Below, piece after piece: positions 49,608 to 60,434 of a stretch of 64,000 nt of DNA; the stretch's first letter is position 1; every line of letters starts with the position of its first letter. Source of the stretch: Gnetum montanum. Taxonomy: Eukaryota; Streptophyta; Gnetopsida; Gnetales; Gnetaceae. The notes under the pieces were generated by a model. It was given only the letters and a program-made list of their open reading frames with translations. It was not told the DNA's origin and made no database searches. The position numbers and the translations under genes are program-made. The DNA is taken from contig MNCI01009604.1 in assembly GCA_015680685.1 (NCBI GenBank), forward strand, positions 273,939-337,938. Direction: 5' to 3'.

Positions 49608-50251
49608 TGATAAGTAGTGGAGGTATCCCAACACTCTACCATAGGAGTCATGAGTATTTGTGCATGACTAGATCGTAATCCATGGATGAACCATGGAATT
49701 ATGCTATTATTTGATGTTAAGTTTAAGAGCAATGTATTCCCATTTCGAGTTAGTGAAGTTTGAATGTGTGGTTTAACACTTAGTGAGGCATATGATTGGT
49801 TGATGTTGTAAGGCTCTTAGTGCTCCTAAAGGTAAACATGATTGAATAAAACTCTAAGTCTAATTGACTAGGAAAACATAAATCTATCTTAGCCTAATGT
49901 GATGGTATCCAGTCTTGGCCTTCCATACACACCTTGGACTCATGTAGTTAATCACTGGGATTACCAAGTGATATTACTACTGAGAAAATAAAGCCATGCC
50001 ACTACTAGCTTGCTAGATAACTACACTTAGTGCTTAAAACCAGTTGTATCCATTCTGCTCACTAATAACATGTAAAGTGCTTGAAATGTAAATGATTAAC
50101 TAGAAAAGCAAGAAAACTATTATAAGTAAACAAATAGAAAACTAAGTGCATGCTACAATGATGAAAAGAAATCTCAATCTTTATTTCCAATCATGAATTG
50201 TGTCTAACTACAATTCACATGAATAAATACATCAAACAACTACTCAATACC
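49608..50251 (-). repeat. E3 5' LTR, truncated
   Basis: Starts TGATAAGTAGTGGAGG and follows 43754-44627 until a CCACACTA block; beyond ~50251 the match ends and copia RT begins. About 230 bp of the outer LTR are missing. Confidence 0.85.
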
Positions 50252-51980
50252 ACACTATCATTCCTCTATACATGTTTACATCACTAAGTGGTGTTTGGTC
50301 TTTATTGACTTATTTTTTGTTGTTGTGAGGCAAAGGAGATTTTTTTGATTTTTTTCCAATTATCTTGTACTTCTCAAGAATAGATTTTTCATGTTTTGTT
50401 TGATGAATTTTAATTTTATTATTTTTTAACCTATATTTGTAAGAAATATTTCAGTTCTCCAAGAACTTTCATTTCAAATTTATTTTTCTTGTCTAACTCA
50501 AATTCTTCAAATAATGTTTCACTTGTGGAAAAAAGCATCATATCATTCACATAAAGAGATATAATGATAAAATAATTATTCTAATATTTGTAGTATAACA
50601 TTGATTCAAACATGCAAGAGAAGTATTTTTTACTTCACAAGCTAGTTATTGATTCATGAAACCATTCTCTAGGTGCCTATTTTAAGCTATAAAGAGCCTT
50701 TTTTTAAGTTTACAAACTTTGTCTTCCATGCCTTCCAATACATATCCTTCAGGTTTATGTACATAAACTTCTTCATCAATGTCACCATTTAGCAAAGTTG
50801 AGTTAATGTTCATTTGTTGAAGTTTTAGATTATGATGACCAACAATAGATATAATGAGTTGTATGGTTTCAAACCTAGCTACTAGTGTAAATATTTCTTT
50901 GTAATTGATATGTTTCTTTTATTTAAAGCCTCTAGCAAAAATTTTTGTTTTGTAATGAGTAATTTTCCATTTCTCATTAAATTTGGTTTTTTCTTATCAC
51001 TTGTAATTAATGATTTTCTATCTATTCGTTTATCAACAAGTTCCCATGTTTTGTTCTTTATGATTTCTTCATATTACTTGTCTGTATCTTATTTTCATAC
51101 TTTGTTTTTAAAGCTTCTATGAAATTTGATGGTTCTTATGTGAGAGCTAAGTAAGCCATGTTTGTAATGGTCCTTGAACTTGTTAGTCTTCTTTCAAAAT
51201 TAGTGTCCAACACTTGTATTAAAGGATTATCCTTTTGAATTCCTAATCTTTGGCTAATTTGAGTTTTTAATCTCTAATGGTTTCATTGAAAATTAGTAAC
51301 TCTAAATTTTTCTTCTAAGAAATACCAAATTTTTTGAGTACTATTTATGTTCTATAGGATCATGGCATGAATACCTACTTGTTTTGGAGTCATAACCTAG
51401 AAAAATGCCATTGTGTTATTTTTTCATCTAGCTTGTTGGTAAGCTATTTAGGAGTCTTCACATAGTAGTAACATCCAAATATTTACATGAAGAGACATTT
51501 TGTAATTTTTTAAAGAGAATTTCATATAGAAATTGGTCTTGGTTGTTGCTATTGATGATTCTATTTATGATGTATGTTGCCATGCTTATGGCCACACTCT
51601 AATGTTTATTGGTTAATTTTGTATTCTTGATGAGGCATCTCATCATATCTTGAAGAGTTTTATTCTTCCTTTTAGCAATGTTATTTGATTGTGGGTTGTA
51701 TTCACATGTGGTTTACTAAAAGATGCTTTGCTTGTTACATGTTTAAAATATTTATTGATGAATTCTCCTCCTTCATTTGTTTTGATTTCTTTTATTAGAA
51801 GATTTATGGTATTTTTTTTTTTAGGTTAATGAAATTTTCAAACTTACCAAAAGCTTCATGTTTCATCTTTAGATTGTATGTCCATGTGTATCTTGTATAA
51901 TTAAACATAAGCACAAAATAGTAGTTTGCTCCTTCAAATGATGAGATAGGCATAGGGCTAATAATCTTTGTATATGATTT
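50252..51980 (-). pseudogene. Ty1/copia pol fragment (integrase and RT)
   Basis: Minus strand, from right to left. Integrase: PMPISSFEGANYYFV, YTRYTWTYNLKMKHEAFGKF (~51960-51830), then a TNEGGEF-like block in which Asp of the usual TDxGGEF is Asn. Then the C-terminal region SNNIAKRKNKTLQDMMRCL and GIFLGYDSKTSRY. RT: ARFETIQLIISIVGHHNLKL, NINSTLLNGDIDEEVYV, CKLKKRLF (~50890-50700), and the active site reads YVND instead of YVDD (~50555). It ends abruptly at YRGMI, where the E3 LTR abuts. Multiple stops. No LTRs were found. Confidence 0.85.
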
Positions 51981-54849
51981 AATACTAGTTGCAAATTTAA
52001 ATGAAGGATCAAAAGCAATGCTACATTAACTAGAAAATTGTTGTAAATATGCAAGGATAAAACTGAATGTTAACAAAACAAGTATTAAAATATATGGGGT
52101 TAATAAGATATTATAATTTCAAGTTAAATCATTTTGGCCAAGAGGTCAATTACCAACCCCATCCAAGAGAGTCCTTCCTTGTCATGATAAAATAATTTTA
52201 TCATCATAAAGGTTATGGGAAGCTCTCTTGGTCACATTTTTTATTGGACTTTACTATGGTAAATAAATAATTATTATCATAACACTTGGATAAGAAATGA
52301 ACATTTTCATGGGAATTATTATTTGCAAGAGTCTAGATACTTTTTAACTTAAACTTTGTCTTTGGAAAATCAATTCTCAGTGAATCAACTTATGATTTTT
52401 AATTTGAAAAATATAAAACATTTTCTTGGCCAAATAATAGATATATTTCATACACATATAGCTAAACTAATCTAGTAAATAACTTGAGATTATATTCATA
52501 TATATATTTAGAAGTAGAATGCTCTCAAAATTATAAGTGAAGTGAGTTGCAAATGGATAGATGACTTTATACACAATGAAAATTAGATGTATAAATCACA
52601 ACATTTAGATTACTAAAAATTCAAAAATTTCTATTTCAAACAATTATGAAAGTGACAATGCTAGGTTTGAGTCTTGATCAAGAATTATGAAAGAAAATAG
52701 AGAAGCTTAAAAATAGTTTTTGTTAGATGCATTCAAACTTAATATTCAAGTCTTGTTTAAAATACTTTTATTAAAAACTAATATGTTGTACTTAAATACT
52801 TGGGAAATGTTTTAGATTTTTACTCTATTTGAATAATAAAAATAATAATATCTCAAGAGAAATCATTCAAAAATCTCAGTAATACGGATGGTATCACAAA
52901 GAAAAATTACCATGAAAAGTGGTATGTATGACGAAATAAGAAAATAGCATTTAGCTATTCTTATAACCATGCTCTAATTATTAGAGTAAAAATAGGATAT
53001 AGCACTAAAGTTCTCCATGCAATATTAAGAATTTAAATTAATTCTAATAAATGAATAGAGAATTACATCTTCCCAAAATACTTAAGGGCTTATTTGGTTG
53101 CTAGATTCTTAAGGCAAAGTCCACTTGTCTAAAAATTGTACATAAAAGATAACAAGTTTTCCTTTTACTAGTCTTTCTTGAAAAGGTGTTAACATTTTTT
53201 AAAGGTAGAATTACATGTTCCATTCTAAAATTATTTGTTTCACAATTCAAGTTAAAAACAAGAATAAAAGATTAAACAATATACATTTCCACAACATTAT
53301 TCTCCATGACTTTATTTGAAAGTTATTTCATATAGAATGGTATTAGTGAGAATCTTGATGATGAAGAAATGAAGAAAACATCACTAGGTTTTGGTGAGCT
53401 ACATGAGAGGTGAGAAACTTACCAAGAATATTCCAAAAAGAAGATGAAAAAAGAGAAATTTCATTGCTTCATTATAGAGAAGGTAATGAATGCTTCTAAA
53501 ATCCTAACCCTAGCTACACCTATTGTGATTATTAATAAAAAGCTACCTCAAATTTTTTTTCATAGAGTTATGCTCACTGTCCCCATCATTCTCATCATTA
53601 TCAGAGTACAAAAATGATGATGATGAAGAAGAAGAGGAAGTCATCAGATCAAATTTCTTGAGGGAGAATTTGGAAATTAGAAGGCAAAAGGGGAATTCAT
53701 AAACATAGGGCTAGCTAGGATTAGGATTTTAGAAGATTTTACAACAAGGCTTTGTTCTTGCAACCTTTTCACTAACTCTTCATCACCTTGATTCCTTTAG
53801 AGTTATGACCACCTTGCCCATCAAGAGAGCCCATTTTACCAAAACCTTTGCCATGCTCTCATCAGAAGCCACCATCTCTAATTTGCCATTTTTTTTATTC
53901 CACTATAGTTACTATTGGCTATTAACCTATCATCATTGCTCCTGATGCAAAAAGAAATATTTCTTTTTAAGAAAATCTTTCTTCAACTTATTCTTTTTGA
54001 GATCCACAACCTCAGAATTCTGGTCTCACTTTCCTTTGATCTCACAATCATTGTTTCTCAAAGTCTGCTGCTATGGATGAAGCTTTTTCTACCCTAGAGA
54101 AGGTTAACTAGTGCCATAGATGACCAAGACTAAAACTAGAGACAATGGCCTACCAAGGGCATAAATTCTAACTTGTTGAGCCAAAATACCAAAAAATCCA
54201 GGTTCTCCTAATCCAATCATTAAAAAAAAAACAAAAACAAAAACACTAACCTCCAAGGTTAAAACTCTCAAAAATGCACACCTCCAAGGTAGAAAAGGTA
54301 AAAAATATGTTACCATCTAAAAGGAAAAATAATTTCTAAAATCTCAATAACCCTACAATCAAAATGTCCCTAAACAACAACTGCAAACCTATAGCACCTG
54401 AGTCCAAACCTGCAATACCACTCAAACTACCATCCATATGGTAGTAGATAGAAAACACTAATCATACTCTCTTTCTTTCAAAAATTCATAGGAAATCTAA
54501 ATTTAAGCTAATCACTGCTAAAATGAGAAAACATCAAAATATGTCATATTAGCTCCTAAAATTTTGAGGCATAAAATTGCTTATTTCACTGAAAGATGGC
54601 ACAAACAAAAAGAAATCCAAAATTTAATTTTTAGAGCAAAAATGTTACAGCAAAAGATCCTTAAATGCATCTATTTTTACAATTTGTGGGGTAAAAGTAT
54701 AGCATAATAAAAAACTATGAACCTTGTAATTATATTTAAAAATAAAAAATAAAATTCTTGAACCAAAATAAAAACTTACTTAATTTTCATCAAAATGAAG
54801 GGCTTAGAAAGTATGAAAAATATGACTTCAAACCAAGCACATACCTTAG
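51981..54849. other. Non-coding DNA between copia fragment and repeat R
   Basis: AT-rich. No coding similarity recognised; the open frames 53915-54097 and 54316-54104 are short and low in complexity. Part of this stretch may be older transposon sequence that I cannot place. Confidence 0.35.
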
Positions 54850-55004
54850 CCTAGGTATTTTTCTACCATCCTTTGGTGGTAGAATCTTACAGCTATAGCC
54901 ACTAGAGAATTCAATTGCTATAAAATCAAAAATCCTAGGTGGAATAGATTTAATGCCAGATCCCAAGAACCTTTGAGAAAGAGGATCCTAGGTGCCTTGG
55001 CTAG
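54850..55004 (+). repeat. Dispersed repeat R, copy 2, left part
   Basis: Matches 25741-26070; interrupted by E4 and continued at 61268. Contains CAAAAATCCTAGGTGGAATA. Ends with GCTAG, the left copy of the E4 target-site duplication (55000-55004). Confidence 0.75.
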
Positions 55005-55842
55005 TGATGGGATGTGATATCGCATGGGCCACAATATTGCATCCACCACAATATCACATCCCCTGCGATATCGCGTCTGCGATATCGCAGTCCACCGCAA
55101 TGTCTATAAACAAGAAGTGGCTCTCACTTGTTCATCATCCTAGTTTAGTTCCTTAGTGAAACTCTGGCAGTTTGATCCCTCTAGAGATAGAATTATTTTC
55201 TAGTGTCTGCCCACAGTGTGGTGAATGTAATTGTACGGCATCCTTTATTCGAGTGTGACATACTTGGACACACACATGACCAGCAATAAAGATCGAGATT
55301 ACTTCATCATTGCAGCATTAACTTTGCTTATTTATTTAATTAATTAATTGTTATTTATTGCTTTCCTAATTAGTCTCTCTCACCCTTATCTCTTAGAATG
55401 CGGAATGAGTACGACTTGATTACGAGCATTTAAGTGTGACTACTTGGTATCCTAGTGGCGTACCTAGGATCTGCGCTTGGTAATCCCAGTGGTAGTCGTG
55501 CACGAAGTCCAAGATGTGTATGGTTCATCAAGGAATCAGCTGCTCATCGCACTTAGGCTAGATTAGATTCTCTTACCCTTTCCCTCCTAGCTTAGCTTAG
55601 TTAATATTATTTTCCACTACCCTCAGAAGTAGCGTTAGAATTAGGAACACATCATACACCTCACTCTAGACTAAACCATACATGACAAAGCTAATACTAG
55701 TCCAAGTGGGAAGACAGCGAACTGCGACCTAAGGATAACGATCTAGATGCCACAACTAGTTCGTCTACAGAGTTTGACCGGATCGCATGTGAGAATGCTC
55801 ATATTTGTATGGTTGAGTGTAGGGGTATCTCACCACTCATCA
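55005..55842 (+). repeat. E4 5' LTR
   Basis: Starts TGATGGGATGTGATATCGC and ends CACCACTCATCA. TATA-like CTATAAAC at ~55104-55111 and AATAAA at 55285-55290 suggest promoter and polyadenylation sites. Over about 190 bp compared by eye with the 3' LTR, I count roughly a dozen differences, nearly all transitions. Confidence 0.9.
55010..55095 (+). promoter_or_regulatory. GATATCGC palindrome cluster in E4 LTR
   Basis: Upstream of the TATA-like site lie several units of about 18 bp containing GATATCGC, GCGATATCGC (a perfect palindrome) or decayed forms such as CAATATTGC. The 3' LTR has the same cluster at 60440-60515 with better preserved units. Confidence 0.7.
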
Positions 55843-55843
55843 T

Positions 55844-55860
55844 TAGTGCCATTGACAGGG
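55844..55860 (+). other. E4 primer-binding site (tRNA-Asp type)
   Basis: TAGTGCCATTGACAGGG matches TGGCGCCGTTGCCGGGG, the complement of the tRNA-Asp 3' end, at 12 of 17 positions. Mismatches are mainly G-to-A and C-to-T. One base separates it from the LTR. Confidence 0.75.
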
Positions 55861-55982
55861 ATGGTGCTAGTTATCTAGATTAGTTATATCATACAAGGTC
55901 ACTGTAAAGGACTTAATGATATATCTCTTAGAAAGAAGTAATTATAAAAAGTCACATTCAAATTCACACACCACTTTAAACA

Positions 55983-57802
55983 ATGCCTCTCTTACAAGAC
56001 AATAATAATGCCACACTTAGTGAGGAAGTTCATTGGAGAACCAACAAACTAGATAACAATGAAGACTGGAGTACACAACCTGAAGTGGGGTTTTCTTATA
56101 AACATCAACAAAGGCAACATCATCCCAACACACGAAAGCATAACTTACCCGATGACGATGAGCCCCCACTAGCCACTGCAAGCCTAACGTAAATACAAGA
56201 GGCTGTTTGAATCTCACGTAGGAATCATAAAGAGAGTCGTCTACCTAGGCTCGATTTAAACAACTTTCCTACATTTTCAGAAGGCTATGAATTAGATCCG
56301 CATCAACATTTACAAGCCTTCTACGATGCCTGCACATGGAATAATATTGATAATGGGTGGAAAAAACTTAAGCTCTTCCCTATGACACTCGTTGACCAAG
56401 AAAAGTATGGTATACATCGTTAAAACCAAATTCGATATGACGCTGGTCAACAATGGTAGAAGTCTTTAACGAAAAATATCAAACCTATACAAGAGTGTCA
56501 TCCTTGAGGAAACAAATCCAAGGATGGAAACAAGCAAAACATGAACCCTTGGACATGGCCTTAGAAAGATATTATGCACTATTAAACAATTGTCCAGGCC
56601 ATGGGTTTTCCAAGAAAAGGCTAATGTACCATATCATTGATGGGCTACGTAATGAAACNNNNNNNNNNNNNNNNNNNNNNNNNNNNNNNNNNNNNNNNNN
56701 NNNNNNNNNNNNNNNNNNNNNNNNNNNNNNNNNNNNNNNNNNNNNNNNNNNNNNNNNNNNNNNNNNNNNNNNNNNNNNNNNNNNNNNNNNNNNNNNNNNN
56801 NNNNNNNNNNNNNNNNNNNNNNNNNNNNNNNNNNNNNNNNNNNNNNNNNNNNNNNNNNNNNNNNNNNNNNNNNNNNNNNNNNNNNNNNNNNNNNNNNNNN
56901 NNNNNNNNNNNNNNNNNNNNNNNNNNNNNNNNNNNNNNNNNNNNNNNNNNNNNNNNNNNNNNNNNNNNNNNNNNNNNNNNNNNNNNNNNNNNNNNNNNNN
57001 NNNNNNNNNNNNNNNNNNNNNNNNNNNNNNNNNNNNNNNNNNNNNNNNNNNNNNNNNNNNNNNNNNNNNNNNNNNNNNNNNNNNNNNNNNNNNNNNNNNN
57101 NNNNNNNNNNNNNNNNNNNNNNNNNNNNNNNNNNNNNNNNNNNNNNNNNNNNNNNNNNNNNNNNNNNNNNNNNNNNNNNNNNNNNNNNNNNNNNNNNNNN
57201 NNNNNNNNNNNNNNNNNNNNNNNNNNNNNNNNNNNNNNNNNNNNNNNNNNNNNNNNNNNNNNNNNNNNNNNNNNNNNNNNNNNNNNNNNNNNNNNNNNNN
57301 NNNNNNNNNNNNNNNNNNNNNNNNNNNNNNNNNNNNNNNNNNNNNNNNNNNNNNNNNNNNNNNNNNNNNNNNNNNNNNNNNNNNNNNNNNNNNNNNNNNN
57401 NNNNNNNNNNNNNNNNNNNNNNNNNNNNNNNNNNNNNNNNNNNNNNNNNNNNNNNNNNNTGGTGCACCCTTACCTTCAAACCCAACACCTCATGTAACTT
57501 CATCAGGGCTACCAACTAACACTCCAACAACCATACGGCCCAATGAACACAACCATGGGAGGCATCAGCTCAATCCTTGCATACCATCTAACAATCATAA
57601 ACATCATAGTGGGTCAACTCGTTATCTGAGAACTACATCGCATAAAGTGCCCCACTATGCTTATTATAACCAAGTGTGTGAACCCCAATGGGGTAAGTAT
57701 GGACCAGTTCCAATATTTCCAACATGCAAGGATCCTCATCGTCCATTTATTAATCCTTTTCATGCTCAACCATTTAGTTATGGGGGATATCCCCCATTCT
57801 AA
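55983..57802 (+). pseudogene. E4 gag remnant, interrupted by an assembly gap
   Basis: An N-terminal open part (55983-56192) starts with ATG 140 bp after the LTR. The core follows in another frame: LDLNNFPTFSEGYELDPHQ, LQAFYDACTWNNIDNGWKKL (about 56250-56375). A frameshift near 56405 precedes YTSLKPNSI, a stop, and the open part from 56453 (VEVFNEKYQTYTRVSSLRKQ, LDMALERYYALLNNCPGHGF). The gap 56659-57459 hides the rest of the domain. After it a Pro/Asn/His-rich tail runs to a stop at 57800-57802. Whether the frame stays open across the gap cannot be known. Confidence 0.8.
56659..57459. other. Assembly gap (801 N)
   Basis: All bases undetermined. Three apparent long open frames that span it (56453-57802, 57515-56634 and 56637-57497) are artefacts wherever they cross it. 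Confidence 1.
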
Positions 57803-59805
57803 ATAACAAGTAGGATTAATAAATTTTTATTTTTCTTTAATTTTTCAATTTTTGTTTTCTAGTTTTTCATTTTTCAACTTTTTGTTTTATCTTTTTGTGT
57901 TTTTGTGTTTTTTTCTTTTTACGTTTTTTGCAAGTAATCTCGTCTATCAATAAAACACTCATGTGGATCATTGGTTGAGGTGTGTTCGATGTTATTAAGT
58001 TATGAGTGATTAATTATTTGTACAGTGAACCCATTGCACCCATTCATCCACTCTACAAATAAGAGGTTCTGTCAAGGGTACAATGATATTCTTGAAATTC
58101 TTAAAACTTAAAATTAATTTTGTGTTCATTGTACCCAGAATGAAGAAGGATGGACCAAGAGGGAATGATTAGGATGTGACATCAAGGGGACTTGTGGATA
58201 CTCTTTAGTGACATCTGTGGGAGTTATCATGCAACGTGGTTGTACTAAGATCCTTGTAGATCTAACGAAAAATGGGAGTAAGAGTAATCAAAAGGGCACT
58301 CAAAAATCAAATGTTGTTCTAGGGGGTCCCACTAGAAAGAAATGCACCCATGCTTGAAGGTTGACAACTTCTCTAGATTCAGTATTCAAAAAAAAAAAGA
58401 GAAAAGAAAAAAAAAAGAAAAGAAAAACAAAGTGCCACAAAACAAAAGTTACTCCTCCCTTGAACAAAACGCCAAGTGATTGTATGCCTTGTTGTTTTGG
58501 TACTCTCATAGTTGTTCATCATGGGATGAAACAATGCGATGTCACTAATTAGAGGAACAGACTTGGTCCTGATCTTGGAATGATGGGGTAATGACACCTT
58601 AATCATGCTTTTCACGCAGGATTCATCTTGCCCTAGGTCACTTACCTTATGTCCCGATCTCTATGCTCCCTTCTATACTTTGTCTCATCTCACTGTTCAT
58701 GTAATTGTAGCTCATGTCCCATGTAGCATAGAATCTTTATCGCATTTTGGTGATATTTACATGTGTGTGTTTTGTGGAGTTAGTGCGGATTACATTTAAC
58801 CCTTATAGTGCCCATGGACACTTTAAGTGTGGTCACACAAGGGCATTATAGGTTGGAACCTACTTTGGGGAGGACCCACTTGTGTAATCTTTTGTAATCT
58901 TCACTTATGACATAGCTCACACACACCATTTATTACCCTCAGCGTATTATTCATGATATTCTTTCCCTTATTACTATCCCTCCAATTCAACATTCCTATG
59001 AATCATCACATAGCCTTTTTCTCTACCATCCGAGGTCCTTATTGATAAATTCCATACCATCATAGTTTTTGTGCCTTTAGAACTAGTTGAATTACCCTGG
59101 AACCCTTTAACAATCATCCAGATGTCCTTAGTTTACATTGTTTAATTTCAAAGAAATATTAAAAATTCAGTACATTCTCTAAGTGCCCTAACTTCAATGA
59201 AAATACATATATGTGACCCCCCTGTGCTAATCAACATCATTTGCAGTTTTTCACGCAGGGGAAGTTTTTCAAGTCCTCTCTACGACACGCGATTGCATGT
59301 CCCTTGCTTTCATGTCCATAACTCGCTCGCTGGTACTCCGACTTTCATTCCGTTTGAACCTACTTGAACCCGAAGTGTTCAGCTCAATCGTGGGGGAGGG
59401 GCACATGTCGAATAGATGCATAAATTTTTTGAAATTCATCATCACCCAAAGGACATATTTAAGGGTAATTAGTTCTAAAATTAAGAATAAAATGTGTCAA
59501 AAACAATTTCATCCCCTTAGCTATACAGAAAATTAAATTTGAAAACCACCTAAGCAAAGAGGACTCAACACTATAATCTTTCAAGGACATGTTCTTCCAA
59601 TAATTAACATCACATGGAAATAAAGTAAATCTATTAAGGCAAGTAGTAAGGTATAACCTAACTTTGGTAACAACCTTACTAACAATTGGTCCCGTGTGAT
59701 TGTAGATGGCCCTAAAACACGAACAATAGGAAGGTCTTGCTCAAGGTGTGATCAAAAGATCTTAGAGAGGTGGAAGACAAGATCCTACTAGACAACATGT
59801 AGAAT
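57803..59805 (+). other. E4 non-coding region downstream of gag
   Basis: T-rich start, then conserved blocks at 58171-58200 and 58861-58884 shared with E1 and E2, and an A/G-rich tract at 58386-58430. No protein similarity was recognised. Confidence 0.55.
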
Positions 59806-60210
59806 AGGAGGAACAATCATTTAGCATTCATGAAGAAGATCCTCCTACCGTACGGTCCGGGCAGGAAGAAGCAAGAGATACGCTCTCTGAAAGCGATGCC
59901 TGGTACTTAGGGGAAACGTACCAATTTTGGCACAATAAAGAAGAAGGCACCATGGTTAACATTTGTGGTGTAACTATTAATCTCTCTTTTCAAGCCATTT
60001 TGGAAGTATTAAACCTTCTGAATATAGGGCCAAATGTTTCTTAGAACCAGCTAGACACTTTTAGAACCAAGAAACTTAATAAACGGTTGACAGAGAATAA
60101 AAGGGTGGCGGAAGAAAAAGAGAAGGTTGACTGGGATGCCTCTATGGAACAAGTGCAAACTTACATGCATGCCAAGGCATTCAAGGCCTTACAAGAGGAG
60201 AAACTCTAGG
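59806..60210 (+). pseudogene. E4 second open region, unknown product
   Basis: Open frame of about 79 codons ending in TAG at 60041-60043 (it contains RDTLSESDAWYLGETYQFW), followed in another register by a charged, possibly helical stretch with KRLTENKRVAEEKEKVDWD and a stop at ~60208. I do not recognise it. Codon-like wording, a higher GC content than the surroundings and its position between gag and the 3' LTR suggest a decayed second gene. No homologue was seen in E1-E3. Confidence 0.35.
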
Positions 60211-60422
60211 CCATACTTCAATGCCATCAAATCCCAAGACCTAGGGCACTATGGAGGAGCCACCACCACCAGGAACTACATGAGTTCCACATTTTTGTAG
60301 TTGTAGCATTTTTCTGTGTTGTGTCTTCCCACACTGCGGCATTGTTTCATTTCTTTTTCCATTAATAATCCCATAGCTATCCACTGTGTATTCACTGTAA
60401 CTCAAGGAAGAGTTTTTATTCA

Positions 60423-60434
60423 GTTGTGGGGGTA
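60423..60434 (+). other. E4 polypurine tract
   Basis: GTTGTGGGGGTA directly before the 3' LTR. The same form (GTNGTGGGGNTA) stands at this place in E2 and E3; E1 has GCCATGGGGGTA. Confidence 0.8.

Larger units (their letters stand above)
43754..50251 (-). mobile_element. E3: Athila-like element with gag, protease and RT
   Basis: 3' LTR 43754-44627, truncated 5' LTR 49608 to ~50251, primer-binding site ~49590-49606. Inside, from right to left: gag, protease-like region, RT and the very start of RNase H. RNase H breaks off near 44945, so most of it, the integrase and the conserved tail are missing; only ~300 bp separate the break from the LTR. One undetermined base lies at 44945. The 5' LTR has lost its outer part, so no target-site duplication can be tested. 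Confidence 0.85.

Noticed and set aside
56453-57802. 449-, 293- and 286-residue open frames across 56.45-57.8 kb
   Set aside because: Most of their length is the run of N; only the parts outside 56659-57459 can be read.
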